Below, one piece after another: positions 1 to 10,684 of a DNA stretch of 36,312 nucleotides. A program made the translations under genes and the position numbers. The notes beneath the pieces are model-generated. The model had not been told where the DNA came from, made no database searches, and saw nothing but the letters and a program-made list of their open reading frames with translations. The first letter of the stretch is position 1; each line of letters begins with the position of its first letter. This stretch comes from Guillardia theta CCMP2712 (lineage: Eukaryota; Cryptophyceae; Pyrenomonadales; Geminigeraceae): assembly GCF_000315625.1 (NCBI RefSeq), contig NW_005434547.1, positions 156,571 through 192,882 of the forward strand, written 5' to 3'.

Positions 1-49
1 AGCAGGGGCAGGGGCAGGGGCAGGGGCAGGGGCAGGAGCAGGGGCAGGG

Positions 50-126
<77 letters not shown>
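1..126. repeat. GGGGCA/GGAGCA hexamer repeat in CLC intron
   Basis: Uninterrupted hexamer array, first mostly GGGGCA and then GGAGCA units. It lies in the intron downstream of the last visible CLC exon (sense strand TGCCCC/TGCTCC) and runs off the left edge. The same GGGGCA hexamer recurs near 24382-24421. Confidence 0.95.
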
Positions 127-161
127 TTCCCTCCTGCCTCGCATGCTCCAGCACGACTTAC

Positions 162-2887
162 CAGACCTCCGATGACGCCGATGAAGGCGAAGGGGATGAG
201 CTCGAAGAGCCTCCACTTGTGATGGTAGGTGATCTCGAAGAGAACCTGTGAGGAGCTCAGCAGAGGCTGAGGAGGAGCTGAGGAGGAGCTGAGGAGGAGC
301 TGAGAAGGAGCGGAGAAGGAGCCGAGGTCCCATGCACTCTCCTCCCTCACCATCTTTCCTGACGGCTGAGGGTTGAGGCGCTGGAGGGACATGGCGGCGA
401 CGGTGGCGCAGAAGAGGGCGCGCCACATGGTTTTGGGGGAAAGTAGAGAGATACCTGTAGAAGATCAGGGAGGAGAGCAGGGAGTGAAAGGAGGAGGGAT
501 ATAAGGGAGGAGGGAGAAGGGATACAAGGGAGGAAGAGAGGAAATAGGGAGGGAGGGAGGAGGAAGGGAGGGAGGAGGGAGAGAGGAGGGAGGAGGGAGG
601 AGGGAGGAAGGGAGGGAGGGAAAGAGGGGAAGGAAGGAGGAGGGGTAGGGAGGAGAGCAGAGCAGATGTGATGAGACGAGAAGGAGGAAGGAGGAAGAGG
701 AGGAGAGAGGGGGAAGGGAGGGCAGGAAAAACAAATGTCACCTCCTCAAAGGAGAAGAGGACTCCTCCAACAGGAGCACCAAAGGCGACGGCGATGCCGG
801 CAGCAGCAGAGGCAGACAGCAGCTCTCTCTTCCTGGCAAGACGGAAGTCAGGGGGGTTGAGGAGAAGACATGACAGGAGAAGAGCAGAAGTTGAAGGAGA
901 AAATTCATGAGAAGACAATGAGGAAGAAGGATGGTGAAGGAGGAAAATTCTTGAGGAGTGAGGGGGAACAGGACAGCAGCAAGAGAGGGAGGAAGATATG
1001 GGAATCATTTCTCCGTGCTCTTTCCATTGTCGAGCCGTTTCAGGGAAAATTGAAGAGACAGGGAATTTGTGAAGTTCACAGAACATCATCACAAGTGACA
1101 AGAACAGCAAACAAGCAGAAAGCAAGCACTAAAGAAAGAAAGATAGAAACAAACAAACAAACAAACAAACAAACAAACAAACAATCAAACAAACAAACAA
1201 ACCTGACTTCGTTGGTCGCAAACTTTGAAAAGAAACGAGACATGACATTGGCAACACAGCAGGAGACATGAATGAAAGGTCCTTCCTTGCCGATGCTCAG
1301 CCCTGACCCCACAGCCAGCACAAGCCCCACACACTTGATGAGGAGAGTCCAGCCTGCGAGGATGGTGAGAAAGAGAGAGGAGGAAGGAAGGGAAGGAGAG
1401 AGCGAGAGAGCAAGTCGAAGAGGGGAGGGCAGATTCAGGGAAGGAGGGGAGGGGAAGAGAGCAGATGAGGAAAAGAGTGAGACAGCCAGGGGAAGGGGAG
1501 TAGGAGAGGAGGAGGAAGCGATGATGGAGAGAAGGAGAACGGGGGAGGAGGAGAGGAGGGGGAAGAGGAGAGGGGGGGAGGAGGAGAGGAAGAGAGGAGG
1601 AAAGGAGGAGAGGAGGAGGAGAGGAAGAGGAGAGAAGGAGGAGAGGAGCAGGAGAGAAGAAGGGTTTGCAGACCTCCCAGGAACTTCTTGATCACGAAAC
1701 CGGATAAGATAACTTTGATCTCTCCGATGCCGGAGGCGACCGCATAAGGTGCGAACACCTGAACAGCGATCACTGCTGCTTACTCGCCCCCTTTCTCTGC
1801 ATTCACTTTCCTCCCCTTCCTCCTCCCCTTCCTTCTCCTGCTCCTACTTCTTCGCACATACTCCATCCCTCTTTTCCTCCACCCTCTTCTCCCTCTCTAC
1901 TTCCCCGCTGTCGCATCCCCATCCCCTCCTCTTTCCCTTCTCTTTCCAACTCCTCCTCTCCTCACTCTCCCCTCTCCGCATCTTCTCCTCACCTTACACA
2001 ACCATGCCGCATATCCTGCCTGCAGCACGGCGATGGAGATGTAGATCACGTAGGAGACGACCTGCTCCGAGCTCGCGTGCGACGCCCCCAGTAGCTGAGC
2101 CCAGGACTTCCAGTTGGAGCAGGATAACATATCGGCGCTGTCCTTGCAGCACATCTGACGCGTTATCCAGAACCCTCGCCCGTAGCACATCCCAAACTTG
2201 ATGTCGTTGGCCCAGTCCGACCCGGTCCCGACCATGGCGGCCAGAGCGCCGCACGTGAACCCGACAGCCGTGAGCGCCAACCAGCTCTGCATGGCATCGT
2301 AGATGTTGAGAAGGACGCGGAAGATCGCGCTCCTCCTGCCTCCTCTCAGCCCCTGAATCCTCCTCTCCCTATCCTTCTCCGCGTAGTAAGTCCAGTCAAT
2401 GGTCATAAAGTCCTTGACCTCGGGCATGGAGTCAAGCTTTGCGTCCTCTACATGCAGCCCGCTGGCAATGTCGAAGCTCTCCGACGCGATCCCTCGGCCC
2501 AGCCCCTTCCTCGAAGGCTGACTCGCCTCCTCGCCTTCCGGGCTCTGAGGAGGAGAAGGATCAGAGGTCATCAAGAAGCAGAAGGCAGTCAGAAGACTGA
2601 AGCAAGGAGGAGAAACACAAGGGGCCAAGGGAGAGAGAGACAGATCATTCGGCAGCCAGAGAGCAGACAATGAGATAGAGGGGAGCAAGAGGGGAGGGAG
2701 GAGGCAGCGGAGGGAGCAGAGGGAGGAAAGAAGGCTATCTTGTTCCATCGCCATGGATTTCTCTTACCTGCGCAGCTCTCGAGGGAATGTCGAGCGGGTC
2801 ATCGTCACTGAAGATCGAGTGCGAGGTTGGAATGTCCTGATCCGGCGGCAGCCCGAGCAGGGAACGGCTGCCCTGCTTCGACGACAT
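162..2887 (-). CDS. CLC-type chloride channel/exchanger (CLC-3/Gef1-like), 5' part
   Basis: Voltage-gated-type chloride channel or Cl-/H+ exchanger of intracellular membranes. Exons in transcript order: 2768-2887 (ATG at 2887), 1993-2544, 1674-1758, 1203-1353, 742-832, 351-454, 162-245, then off the left edge. The cytosolic N-terminus is followed by a first helix containing [20 protein letters not shown]. Next come [19 protein letters not shown] (the selectivity-filter segment, normally GSGIP), [16 protein letters not shown] with the gating glutamate intact, [28 protein letters not shown] and [20 protein letters not shown]. These match CLC-3/4/5 and yeast Gef1 in order. All splice phases agree except inside exon 351-454. 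There, conserved VSLYFP and KTMWRALF lie in different frames, so one base seems to be missing at a C5A4 run. About 395 residues are visible; the second half and CBS domains would lie outside. Family sure; integrity uncertain. Confidence 0.9.
262..306. repeat. short GAGGAGGAGCT-type tandem repeat
   Basis: Three to four copies of an 11-nt purine-rich unit inside the 105-nt CLC intron 246-350. No further function seen. Confidence 0.7.
1147..1201. repeat. AAAC/ACAA tetranucleotide microsatellite
   Basis: Tetranucleotide run (sense strand GTTT) that ends directly at the splice donor of CLC exon 1203-1353. Confidence 0.95.
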
Positions 2888-3240
2888 GGCCACCGGTCAC
2901 CAGCTCACGTACCACGAGCCTGGAGGAGGAGATCAGCGAAATGGACGTGCCTCTCAGTTTTAGTATCGCAATGCCCACAGCAACATCCTAGCATGCTCCC
3001 TCCAGGGGCTCGATCCCACTCTGCTCATGCTGGATATCTTGACAATCTGGCATGCCGCGCACGGCTGACCACCTCAGGCATGTTCTCAAGCGCCTCCCCT
3101 CAGCTACTGGTTCCCATGTCTTCGCTACTCTGATCCTTTTCCCATCCATTCACACACCTGTACCTCTCTTCTCTTTCATCAAGCTCTATTCCCCCACGTA
3201 CCAATGCTATTCACGCATCTGTGCTCACATCACCAACGTT

Positions 3241-3245
3241 GCCTC

Positions 3246-3311
<66 letters not shown>

Positions 3312-3350
3312 CTCCTCCTTCCTCCTCCTCCTCCTCCTCCCTCCTCCTCT
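3241..3350. repeat. TCCTCG hexamer array followed by CTC repeat
   Basis: About eleven TCCTCG units followed by (CTC)n. It sits in the gap 2888-3991 between the CLC start and the end of the F-box gene. The rest of that gap holds only degenerate pyrimidine-rich sequence and a second GGGAGGA array near 3633-3670. Frames through it give Ser/Leu/Arg homopolymers and are not counted as genes. Confidence 0.95.
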
Positions 3351-3991
3351 GCTCTTGGCTCGCCCTCCCCAAAAACGCGGCATGACTCACCAAAATCCCC
3401 TACCCCCTCCATTGACCCCACCCTTCACATTGTTCTACCTACCCTTTTGAGAAATAATCTAAGTGATTGATAACCCCTGCATTTCTCTGTTTGAACGTTG
3501 TTTATGTAGGGGTACATAATTGATAGTACCCCTACTTTCTGGACCTACCCATGCTCTTCAATCCATCAAAAATGTGGCGATGCAGAATCGGAGCATGGCA
3601 GGAGCAGGAGCAGGAGCATGAAGATGCGGAGGGAGGAGGGAGGAGGGAGGAGGGAGGAGGGAGGAGGGAGGAACTGATGGTGGTGAGGGAAGGAAGAAAA
3701 GAAGAGACAAGAGGATCAGGCATTTTGATGTTTACTTCGAGCAATACGCCTTGTGGTACTTGTAGTGACTCTGACAAGAAAGTAAACCCAAGGAGGTCAA
3801 GAAAGCACCAGCTACCTTTTGATGCTGCACATCACAATACCACACCCGCCTGCTCCAAACAAAAAAGCGAGAGATCACAACAACAACCTCGACGAGAACA
3901 ACTCCTTACCTGCACTGAGAGCAACGTAGCAATTGAGCGCATGAAAAGGAAGCAGGGCCCTGCAGTCTACGTCATGCCAGAGAGCAGCGGC

Positions 3992-6669
3992 TTACACGAC
4001 ACGCACATCAACGAGAGAGCCACAGTACGCGCAAGTCTTTGTGGCAACAAGTTCCCAGCTCCATTCTTCCTCGTTCCCCCTCCCCCTCTGCCTGGTAGCT
4101 TTGGGGTCGCACGCCACTCCGTTCAACGGATGTCCGATCACAGCAGCATGCTGAGCAAAGGTGTGAGCATTGTAGAGAGAGAGCGCCGTCAAGAAACGCC
4201 TTGATACCATCCTCACTACACGCTAGGACAACTCCTACACACTGTCTTGCTCCTCCTCATCATCGTCATCATCAACCCTCGCAATCATCATGGGCAGCGG
4301 CGGCAGTAGCAGCAGCAGCTCCACGGAAACCACCACCATCACCACCAGGAACGGCATCATCGTCATCAACCAGCACAAAATCTCTCCACCTCCTCTCAAT
4401 CATCATCATCATCATCATCCCTCACCTTCACCACCACTCTCTGTACCTCAACCACCACTATCTCTACCTCAACCATCCTTGCTACTACCTCCCATCACCT
4501 GGATGCATGTGTAGTAGTCTCGAGGAGACATCGTCTGGCGCTGTTGCAAACTGGTGAGGGAATCTCCAGCAGAGGAGCAACTCTCTTCTCACCTGCACGC
4601 GATCGAACATTTGTAACGAAACAAACCCTCCCAGCACCTGACGGGAACCGCATCAGAGGCAAAAACAAAGACGCCTGCACCTGCTCACCAGCATCGGCCG
4701 ATCTAGACAAATTTCAAGACCCTGGCAAGAGGATAAGAGACTGTCCAACCCAAAGGGCAGAACAAGGTGCAGTACAGCATCGTCAAAGCAAGGGAGAAGG
4801 AAGCACTACGATCGGGGCATACTCCCCGCTCACTCTCGCATCTAGACCGCACCTTCCGAGTCTGCGGAACACTCATCGTCTCTGTACAGGAGTGCGTCAA
4901 GCCGCTTTCCCCCGATTCCCCCGGCTCAAGGTCCATGGAAGTGGATTTCGCAGCCGGCGACTCGGGCCTCGGGCCTTGGTGTGAGTCCCCCGGGAAATAT
5001 CCGAATCGAAATCTTATATGGTCGGGGCTAGATGCAGCAACGTCAACAGAGCAGCATAGTGGTGATTTTGGCTCAACCTGTAGACAGGCTTGCGCGACGG
5101 GCAGACAGTAGTGTCCTCGGGCTGCGAGACAGCAAGTCATGTCATCGATATGCATTCTCACACAAGAGGATCATTCAATCGGCCACCTGCCACCAGGCTT
5201 CGTAGGGCTGCACGAAAACGTCAGGGCACGAGCGGGAGGATTTCAAATAAACACCTGTACTTTCAGGGCTGTGACCAAACACGCGGTGGATTTCATCTTA
5301 AAGCTGATCCAATCTAGGCCTGACAGGAAGACGAATGAGAACAAAAGACATAACAGAAAACAAAAAAGTCAAAAATCGTGTAACTGACTTGAGGGTTCCA
5401 TTGAAGCTTCCGAGCTCCAGTAGCACGCCCCCGTCCCGCCCGAACATTGGCATTTCTTGAAATGGACAGTTACGGACAGGTTCAACTCCACCGCGTAAAA
5501 GAACCTGTTGATCCCCTCTGACCCCCGTGGAGCAGGTAGACGGAGTCAGCACATTCTTTGCCGCCTCTTCATCCCTATTGCATCGCAGTCTCAAACACCC
5601 CCACACAAGTGCACTCGGGCCCACCGGTCTATGCTCGAGGCAGCTATCACTTTTGACAGCAGTTGGATCTCGCTGGATCTCGTCGGATCGCTCCCTTGCC
5701 ATCTCAGCAGCATGACATCTCTGATGAGACGGAAGAAAGCCTTGTATGTCATGCCGTCCTTTCAAACCCTTCACTCCCATGCTAGTAGATTGAGAAGGAC
5801 GCACCTGCCCCTCCCTGGAACGAAAATGGATATCTCCCCGGATGTCTACCAATCCCTGAATCCTCTCAGTCAGAACGTACACATCACCCCATCAGACACA
5901 AAGAAGAGGAAAAGTCCTCCGAACAATGACGGCGAGCTGGATGAAGGCTTACATGCAGGTTTGATTGCCAGATAGATTCGGATCGCAGCATCTGGCGGAA
6001 GTGCCGACATGTCATCTCGAGCAGCATGAGAGATTCGAAGTTGAAGTAGGACGAGATGGCTTCCCATGACTCCTCCTACACAGCATGTGTCAGCAGGGCG
6101 TCGTGTGAGGATGCATCGTCCTAGCCATATCCAGGCGGTCCACCTCAACTTGAACAGCATTGCATGCTTTCTCGGCACAACATCACAGTCAAAGATGCAA
6201 AAAGCAACTGAGAGCAAGTCCACAACAATCTTCCATCATCTCATGAATACGTCAATGGGAACCAAAGTGGTAATCGCGCAAAGACTATGAAGATGCATGT
6301 ATTCAAGAATCCGTGCCCTCATACCACCCACCAATCCGCGAGCGTATGATGAGAAACCCATTCCTTATCAGCTCGATGGCAACAGGACGAGGAACATCAC
6401 GAGCAATACGAGAAGATGAAATCTATGACGAAGAGGGCAACAGCAGCACACAGCAAGAGACAGTACATGGGCTCTGTGAACGAGGTTGTGCGAGTGGTGG
6501 GATGATGAAGACATTCATGCTGAGGAGGAGATGGAGCAAGATAAAAGGGATGGGTGATGATGGGTGAGGCGAGGGAGCAAAAGCAGAAGCAGGGAGATGG
6601 TTGTACATGCCCGAGGGATCAGAGGTCGCTCACCTGAAGGCACTGCATGACCCTCCAGGCCTCTGCCAT
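3992..6669 (-). CDS. F-box protein, plant At4g00755-like family
   Basis: Probable substrate-recognition subunit of an SCF-type ubiquitin ligase. Twelve phase-consistent exons: 6634-6669 (ATG 6669), 5953-6075, 5805-5864, 5607-5758, 5389-5504, 5187-5254, 5078-5121, 4853-5027, 4689-4721, 4593-4637, 4499-4540, 3992-4150. Total 1,053 nt, 350 residues. Exon 2 carries the F-box: WEAISSYFNFESLMLLE followed by TCRHFRQML and SIWQSNL. Later segments match the C-terminal region conserved in the plant family: CYWSS (exon 5), VQPYEAWWQ, PVYSPDHIRFRFGY, LVLGGFVSLQMFDRVQRQ and DYYTCIQHAAVIGHPL, corresponding to family GRVQRQ and YYICVCHVQVIGRPL. Several introns are only 40-60 nt. The last exon is read to its first stop. 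An alternative donor near 4117 could splice to small downstream exons ending near 3738 (tail HYKYHKAYCSK). Family call from memory; I consider it strong. Confidence 0.82.
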
Positions 6670-7245
6670 GGCTGGCTCCCGCTCGGAATGCAACTTTTTG
6701 TGCTGTGAGTTATAATCTAAAAATAACTTATACTATTGGAATTTTAGTTTGGAATGTTATTGTGTAATATGAAACTTTTAGCATGACATTTTTCATTTTA
6801 GAAAATTAATGAAATATATATATATATACAATTACTCACCATTTCATCTGTACCATAATACCTCACTTCCCGTACAAAACCTCGAATCCACATCACCCGA
6901 AGCCCTTGGCCCCTCAGCCCCGCACATACCATTAGCCTCATACCGCCCGCCAAATGGGATCTCGTGCCTCAGCCCCCCACAGCCCTATTGAGGCCCCCCT
7001 CATCCCCCGCACCTCCCTGAAAGCCCGCGGCGCATGCTGCGCTCCTCTGCCTGTGTGGGCAGCCTGTCGACTGGCATGCGGAGGATGCAGGTAGGGGCTT
7101 ACCCTACCATCTGCTCATCCTCCTTCTCCCCGCTTGCCTCCTTCCCCTCCTCCTCCCGTCCTCGCTCCTCTATGTCCTGTTCGTCGGCCATCCCTGTCGC
7201 AAGGTCCAGGTTTCCCCGATCCCGTGTTGCGGTAGTAGCGCAGCC
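6670..7245. promoter_or_regulatory. intergenic region between divergent genes, with TA microsatellite
   Basis: Separates the F-box start codon (-) from the next start codon (+), so it is presumably a shared promoter region. It contains an AT-rich stretch around 6715-6835 with a (TA)n run at about 6814-6828. An in-frame upstream exon starting at 7034 could splice to 7250 and give the plus-strand gene a longer N-terminus. No defined promoter motif is claimed. Confidence 0.45.
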
Positions 7246-7888
7246 ATGCAGCCCCTCGTCGAGCTCCTCGTTTCCATCCTCCTTATTGCTTTCCTCCCGT
7301 TCCTCTCCCGAATTCAGTCGGTCAAGGCTCCCTCTAGCCTACAACACACCACTGCGACTGCACTTGGGCTGTTTGTCGGTACATGAAGTGGTAGGAGGAG
7401 GATTTCTGGCTGTTACTAGGTCGCTTTCCCTCCCTGTCCTTCTTCCTCCTGACGTCTCATCAGCCAAAACGTCGGGGGTAGCTTGAGGACAGGGCCCTCA
7501 AGATTTTTCAGCACAGGTGCTGCAGCGCTTTCATATGGCCATGTCTAATCTGTCTTTTCCTCTGTGTATAGACAATAGCAAGAAGGAGGAAGAAGGAGAG
7601 GGAACTACGGACATCATTAATCCTAACATTGCTGAGATATCTGCAAAGTACTTCCCACTGCATAACAGAGGTAGGAGCAGGACTCTGCTGTGGCTTTCAG
7701 TTGACTTGGAGCAGGGAACAACGCTTTCGATCTTATGTATCTTCTTGACTGTTGGGGTATTGGCTGGAGGTAAGCCGTCAATTGAATTCTCTGGCAATGT
7801 AGTTTGTCGTTGAAATCGTTTGCTCCTCCTTGCTCCCTTTTGCTCTGTACGCCACCGATGTGCAGTTGTGACCCTGATCTTTTTGTGA
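7246..7888 (+). CDS. small protein with two predicted membrane segments, unrecognised
   Basis: Four exons: 7246-7378, 7572-7670, 7701-7769, 7866-7888, with phases agreeing and 324 nt giving 107 residues. The N-terminus has a hydrophobic helix (LVELLVSILLIAFLPFL). An acidic hydrophilic middle follows (KKEEEGEGTTDIINPN). The C-terminus has a second hydrophobic stretch (SILCIFLTVGVLAGVVTLIFL is its core region) that runs to the stop. The size and two-helix hairpin suggest a small subunit of a membrane complex (ER or organelle), but I do not recognise the family. An alternative start at 7034 (MLRSSACVGSLSTGMRRMQ) with a splice to 7250 would add 18 residues and a basic, presequence-like N-terminus. 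The exon structure is well supported; the start is less so. Confidence 0.6.
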
Positions 7889-8100
7889 CTGAACCAGTGT
7901 GTTTGTGATTGAGAAGAAGTTCTTTCATCAAAGCCTTGTGTTGTGGTAGCATGATTCAAGGAAAGGAAATGATTTCTTGCATTTAGGATCATACGACAGA
8001 ACTGGATTGGAAAGGAACCTGAGTCCTATTGGATTGTTACAAGGTGCATGATTGATTACAGTGCTACGTGTATTCTGACTCAAACATGTGCAGGGTCAAG

Positions 8101-8553
8101 ATGACGAATAGAAACAGAAGGATATGGGGTAAATTCATATGGAAAGGCCAAATGCAGAACGAAGGAAAGGTGAGACACGAGCGATGTTCTTGCCGTCCCC
8201 TGCCATGACTCGCGAGTGCAGGAGATGCAGATTATTGGTGCCCACAAGAGGCTGTGGCGTCTCAAGGAGGTCTGTACCCTCGCTGTGCCAGCGCCGCCGT
8301 CCAGCCCTGACACGATGCAACAGCCTGACCCATCAGCATCGTCGCTCAGGCCTACGGAGTAAGATCGCTGCGTCATCTCATACAGCGGTAACTGACTTAC
8401 TCCTGCAGTGCGATCCCGCCGGAGACAGAAAGAGCCCTGATTGAGGTGATTCGACCGAGCTTCTTCGCCAAGAACTATGTGCCGCCCAGTGATGATGAGG
8501 AAAGAAAGACGAGACATGTTAAGGTGAAGAAGAGCCAGGACGACGACGATTAG
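8101..8553 (+). CDS. small basic protein with acidic tail, unrecognised
   Basis: Four exons: 8101-8169, 8222-8269, 8324-8358, 8409-8553. The 35-nt third exon is what brings the phases into agreement; total 297 nt, 98 residues. A basic N-terminal half contains WGKFIWKGQ and IIGAHKRLWRLKE. A well-composed segment follows (PPETERALIEVIRPSFFAKN), and the protein ends in an Asp/Glu/Lys tail closing with DDDD. The look is that of a small ribosomal or mitochondrial-ribosomal component, but that is only an impression. It lies 212 nt downstream of, and in the same direction as, the two-helix membrane protein. A further 5' exon cannot be excluded, because an AG precedes the ATG closely. Confidence 0.55.
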
Positions 8554-8791
8554 GAGAAGCAGGGAGGGTAAAAAAATGGGATTTGCACGATATCATATCA
8601 GGCGCGTGCACGTCCGTTGATGAGACAAGACCAGCACCGAGTTTTCGCTGTGAATCTGCTAGGAATCTTGTTTGGACGTTTTCATTATTTGTTTTCTCCC
8701 CATGGACATTGGAATGAAGCAGAATAATACCTCGCACTGGAATTTCCCAATACTTACACATTTGAAGAGTTGTTGAGCGAGAGGTAGCAGA

Positions 8792-9780
8792 TTACGAGAT
8801 CGAGCAGCAAGAACTGACCTCCTCCTGCTTCTGCTGGTGATCTACATATGAGTACCTGCAAGACGTTGAGTGTCGAAGCATCGTGGAGACGTTCACTATG
8901 ACTTACCACACTCCAACTGCATACAGAATGTCCATCCTTCCGAGGGCTGACAAGCTTCGTGATCACTTGCGGGAGCAGACAAGCGTCAACAGAAATATAC
9001 CTCCCTCAACTTTTCCATCCTTCCCATCAGCCTTGTCCATTACTTGCTTCACCTGCTCAACGTCACCCAACCCCGACGCAAATTCTTTTACTTCACCTCT
9101 TGGTCGGACGGAGGGATCCCGTCGTTGAGGTCCGTTAGAAGCTTCTTGAAATCCTCGAACTCAAGCTTCCCGCTGCAGACAATCAGGCTGGCCAGCAACA
9201 GCATCCCCCAATGGCTACCTGTGGTCTGTGTCATACTTCTTGAACGCCTCGTCTATCTGATCTTTGTTCTGCAAGTATGCTCGCCATGATTCGATCGCGC
9301 TCTTCCCGCACGTCAGGTCTAAGGGCAATGCACCGCAGTGACGTCATCACCTTTACTTCTTGAAGATCCAGCGTCCCATCCTTGTCCCCTTGTCCCTCCC
9401 TATCGGCAACTTGGTAGATGTGCGTGATCTCCTCGTCGGGCGGACGCACCCCGTCGTTGACTTCCTTCTCAAACTCGTGAGCACCTGCAGCCAAGGCGAA
9501 CATGGCACCTGCAGCAGATCCCCGAACTCCTTCTTGTCCAATTTCCCGTCCTTGCTCTTGTCATACTTGTTCATGAGCTGCAACAAAGACGTTTCTAACG
9601 GATCGATGTGGAAACTGCGCTGTTGGTACCTTCATTATCTTGTACTCCTCCTCCTGCCTTTTCCTCGCCGCTTCATGTCGCTTCTTCGTCGCTTGATTCA
9701 TGGCATGTGCCGCTTTGAGAGCAAGTTAGATAGATCCAAACCAATCAAGATCAGAGCTTACAAGCTGCCGCCGCTGCCAT
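8792..9780 (-). CDS. EF-hand calcium-binding protein with C-terminal CaaX-like motif
   Basis: Predicted calcium sensor. Nine phase-consistent exons: 9762-9780 (ATG 9780), 9630-9712, 9509-9577, 9357-9464, 9219-9268, 9097-9172, 9001-9052, 8907-8946, 8792-8855. Total 561 nt, 186 residues, with introns mostly 44-55 nt. Two EF-hand pairs are visible. The first pair is YDKSKDGKLDKKEF (canonical) plus a degenerate GQGDKDGTLDLQE. The second is YDTDHSGKLEFEDF (canonical) plus a weak DKADGKDGKVEG. Each pair shares a linker (VNDGVRPPDEE and LNDGIPPSDQE), indicating an internal duplication. The C-terminus has a WYSYVDHQ segment and ends SCCSIS, so the last four residues CSIS fit a CaaX prenylation box with an extra upstream cysteine. 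Membrane anchoring is inferred. Confidence 0.82.
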
Positions 9781-10684
9781 GTTGCCTCGTCCCCCTGCTT
9801 ATTCCTTCCCTTGTTCTCGAAAGTTCTTGAAAGACTAACGAGACCAAGATAGATCAGGCTGAATGGAACTCATCGAAATCAAGTGATCATGTAGGAACGC
9901 ATGATGATACAAAGCGAAACAGCTGCTCTTTGCTGAGGCTCAAAGACCCTTCTGCGCATGACTGAAAGAAAAGTCCCATGCAGGGTCGCGCGGAACTCAA
10001 CATGCGAGCATGCCTCTCCTCCTCATATCAATTGATAACCCTGTCGACCTGGCTCTACAGAGCTGTGTACCATCTCACAGAGTCATCCTTCGTCGTTAGT
10101 GTGTCCCTCCTGTAGACTGCCATCTTTCTTCGAAAATTCTTTGAGACTGTCTGTTGCTTTTCTATATTTATCTACACTTCTGCCACAAAATATTCTCATC
10201 CTGTAACAGAAATGTTGATTCTGTTTCTCTTGTTCGAATACTCTCCTCGTTGTATACACTACTTGCATGCTTTCCGCGTCTCCTAGTTCTCTCGTTTCCT
10301 TCTGCGAGTTTTTTCTATCCCTTAGTACATCCACAACTATAATCCCTACAGCCGCACGTTGTGTCAGCATCAGTAAATGTACCTTGTACATAACCATGTC
10401 TCGTCTTTGGCCACTCTGGATGGATGCTACTCTTCATACCCCTTCGCCATGGTCGTCGGTTGGTCATTCTACACAGTTGTCTTCCCTTGCGATTTTCTGG
10501 GTCCTCTACGTCTTCGTCTCGCTGGTGTATCTCTTCTCCCATGGCTCTGCGTCCTTCCACTATCTTTTCTCCTCTCGCTCGCTCTGTCGATCCTCCCATC
10601 TATCAGTTGCTCATAGTTACATCACCCTATCCTACCATCACTGTGCATTCCAAGGACAACCTCTGACCACCCTACCCACTCCAT
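9781..10684. other. no supported gene
   Basis: Mixed-composition sequence with C/T-rich stretches on the plus strand. Open frames here (for example 10377-10616) give hydrophobic peptides typical of pyrimidine-rich DNA, without domain similarity or convincing splice structure. Confidence 0.4.

Noticed and set aside
1-126. GGGGCA array as a CRISPR-like or regulatory array
   Set aside because: It has no spacers; it is a simple hexamer microsatellite in an intron.
3551-4204. 217-codon plus-strand frame
   Set aside because: Low-complexity start and no domain; it overlaps the last exon of the F-box gene on the other strand.
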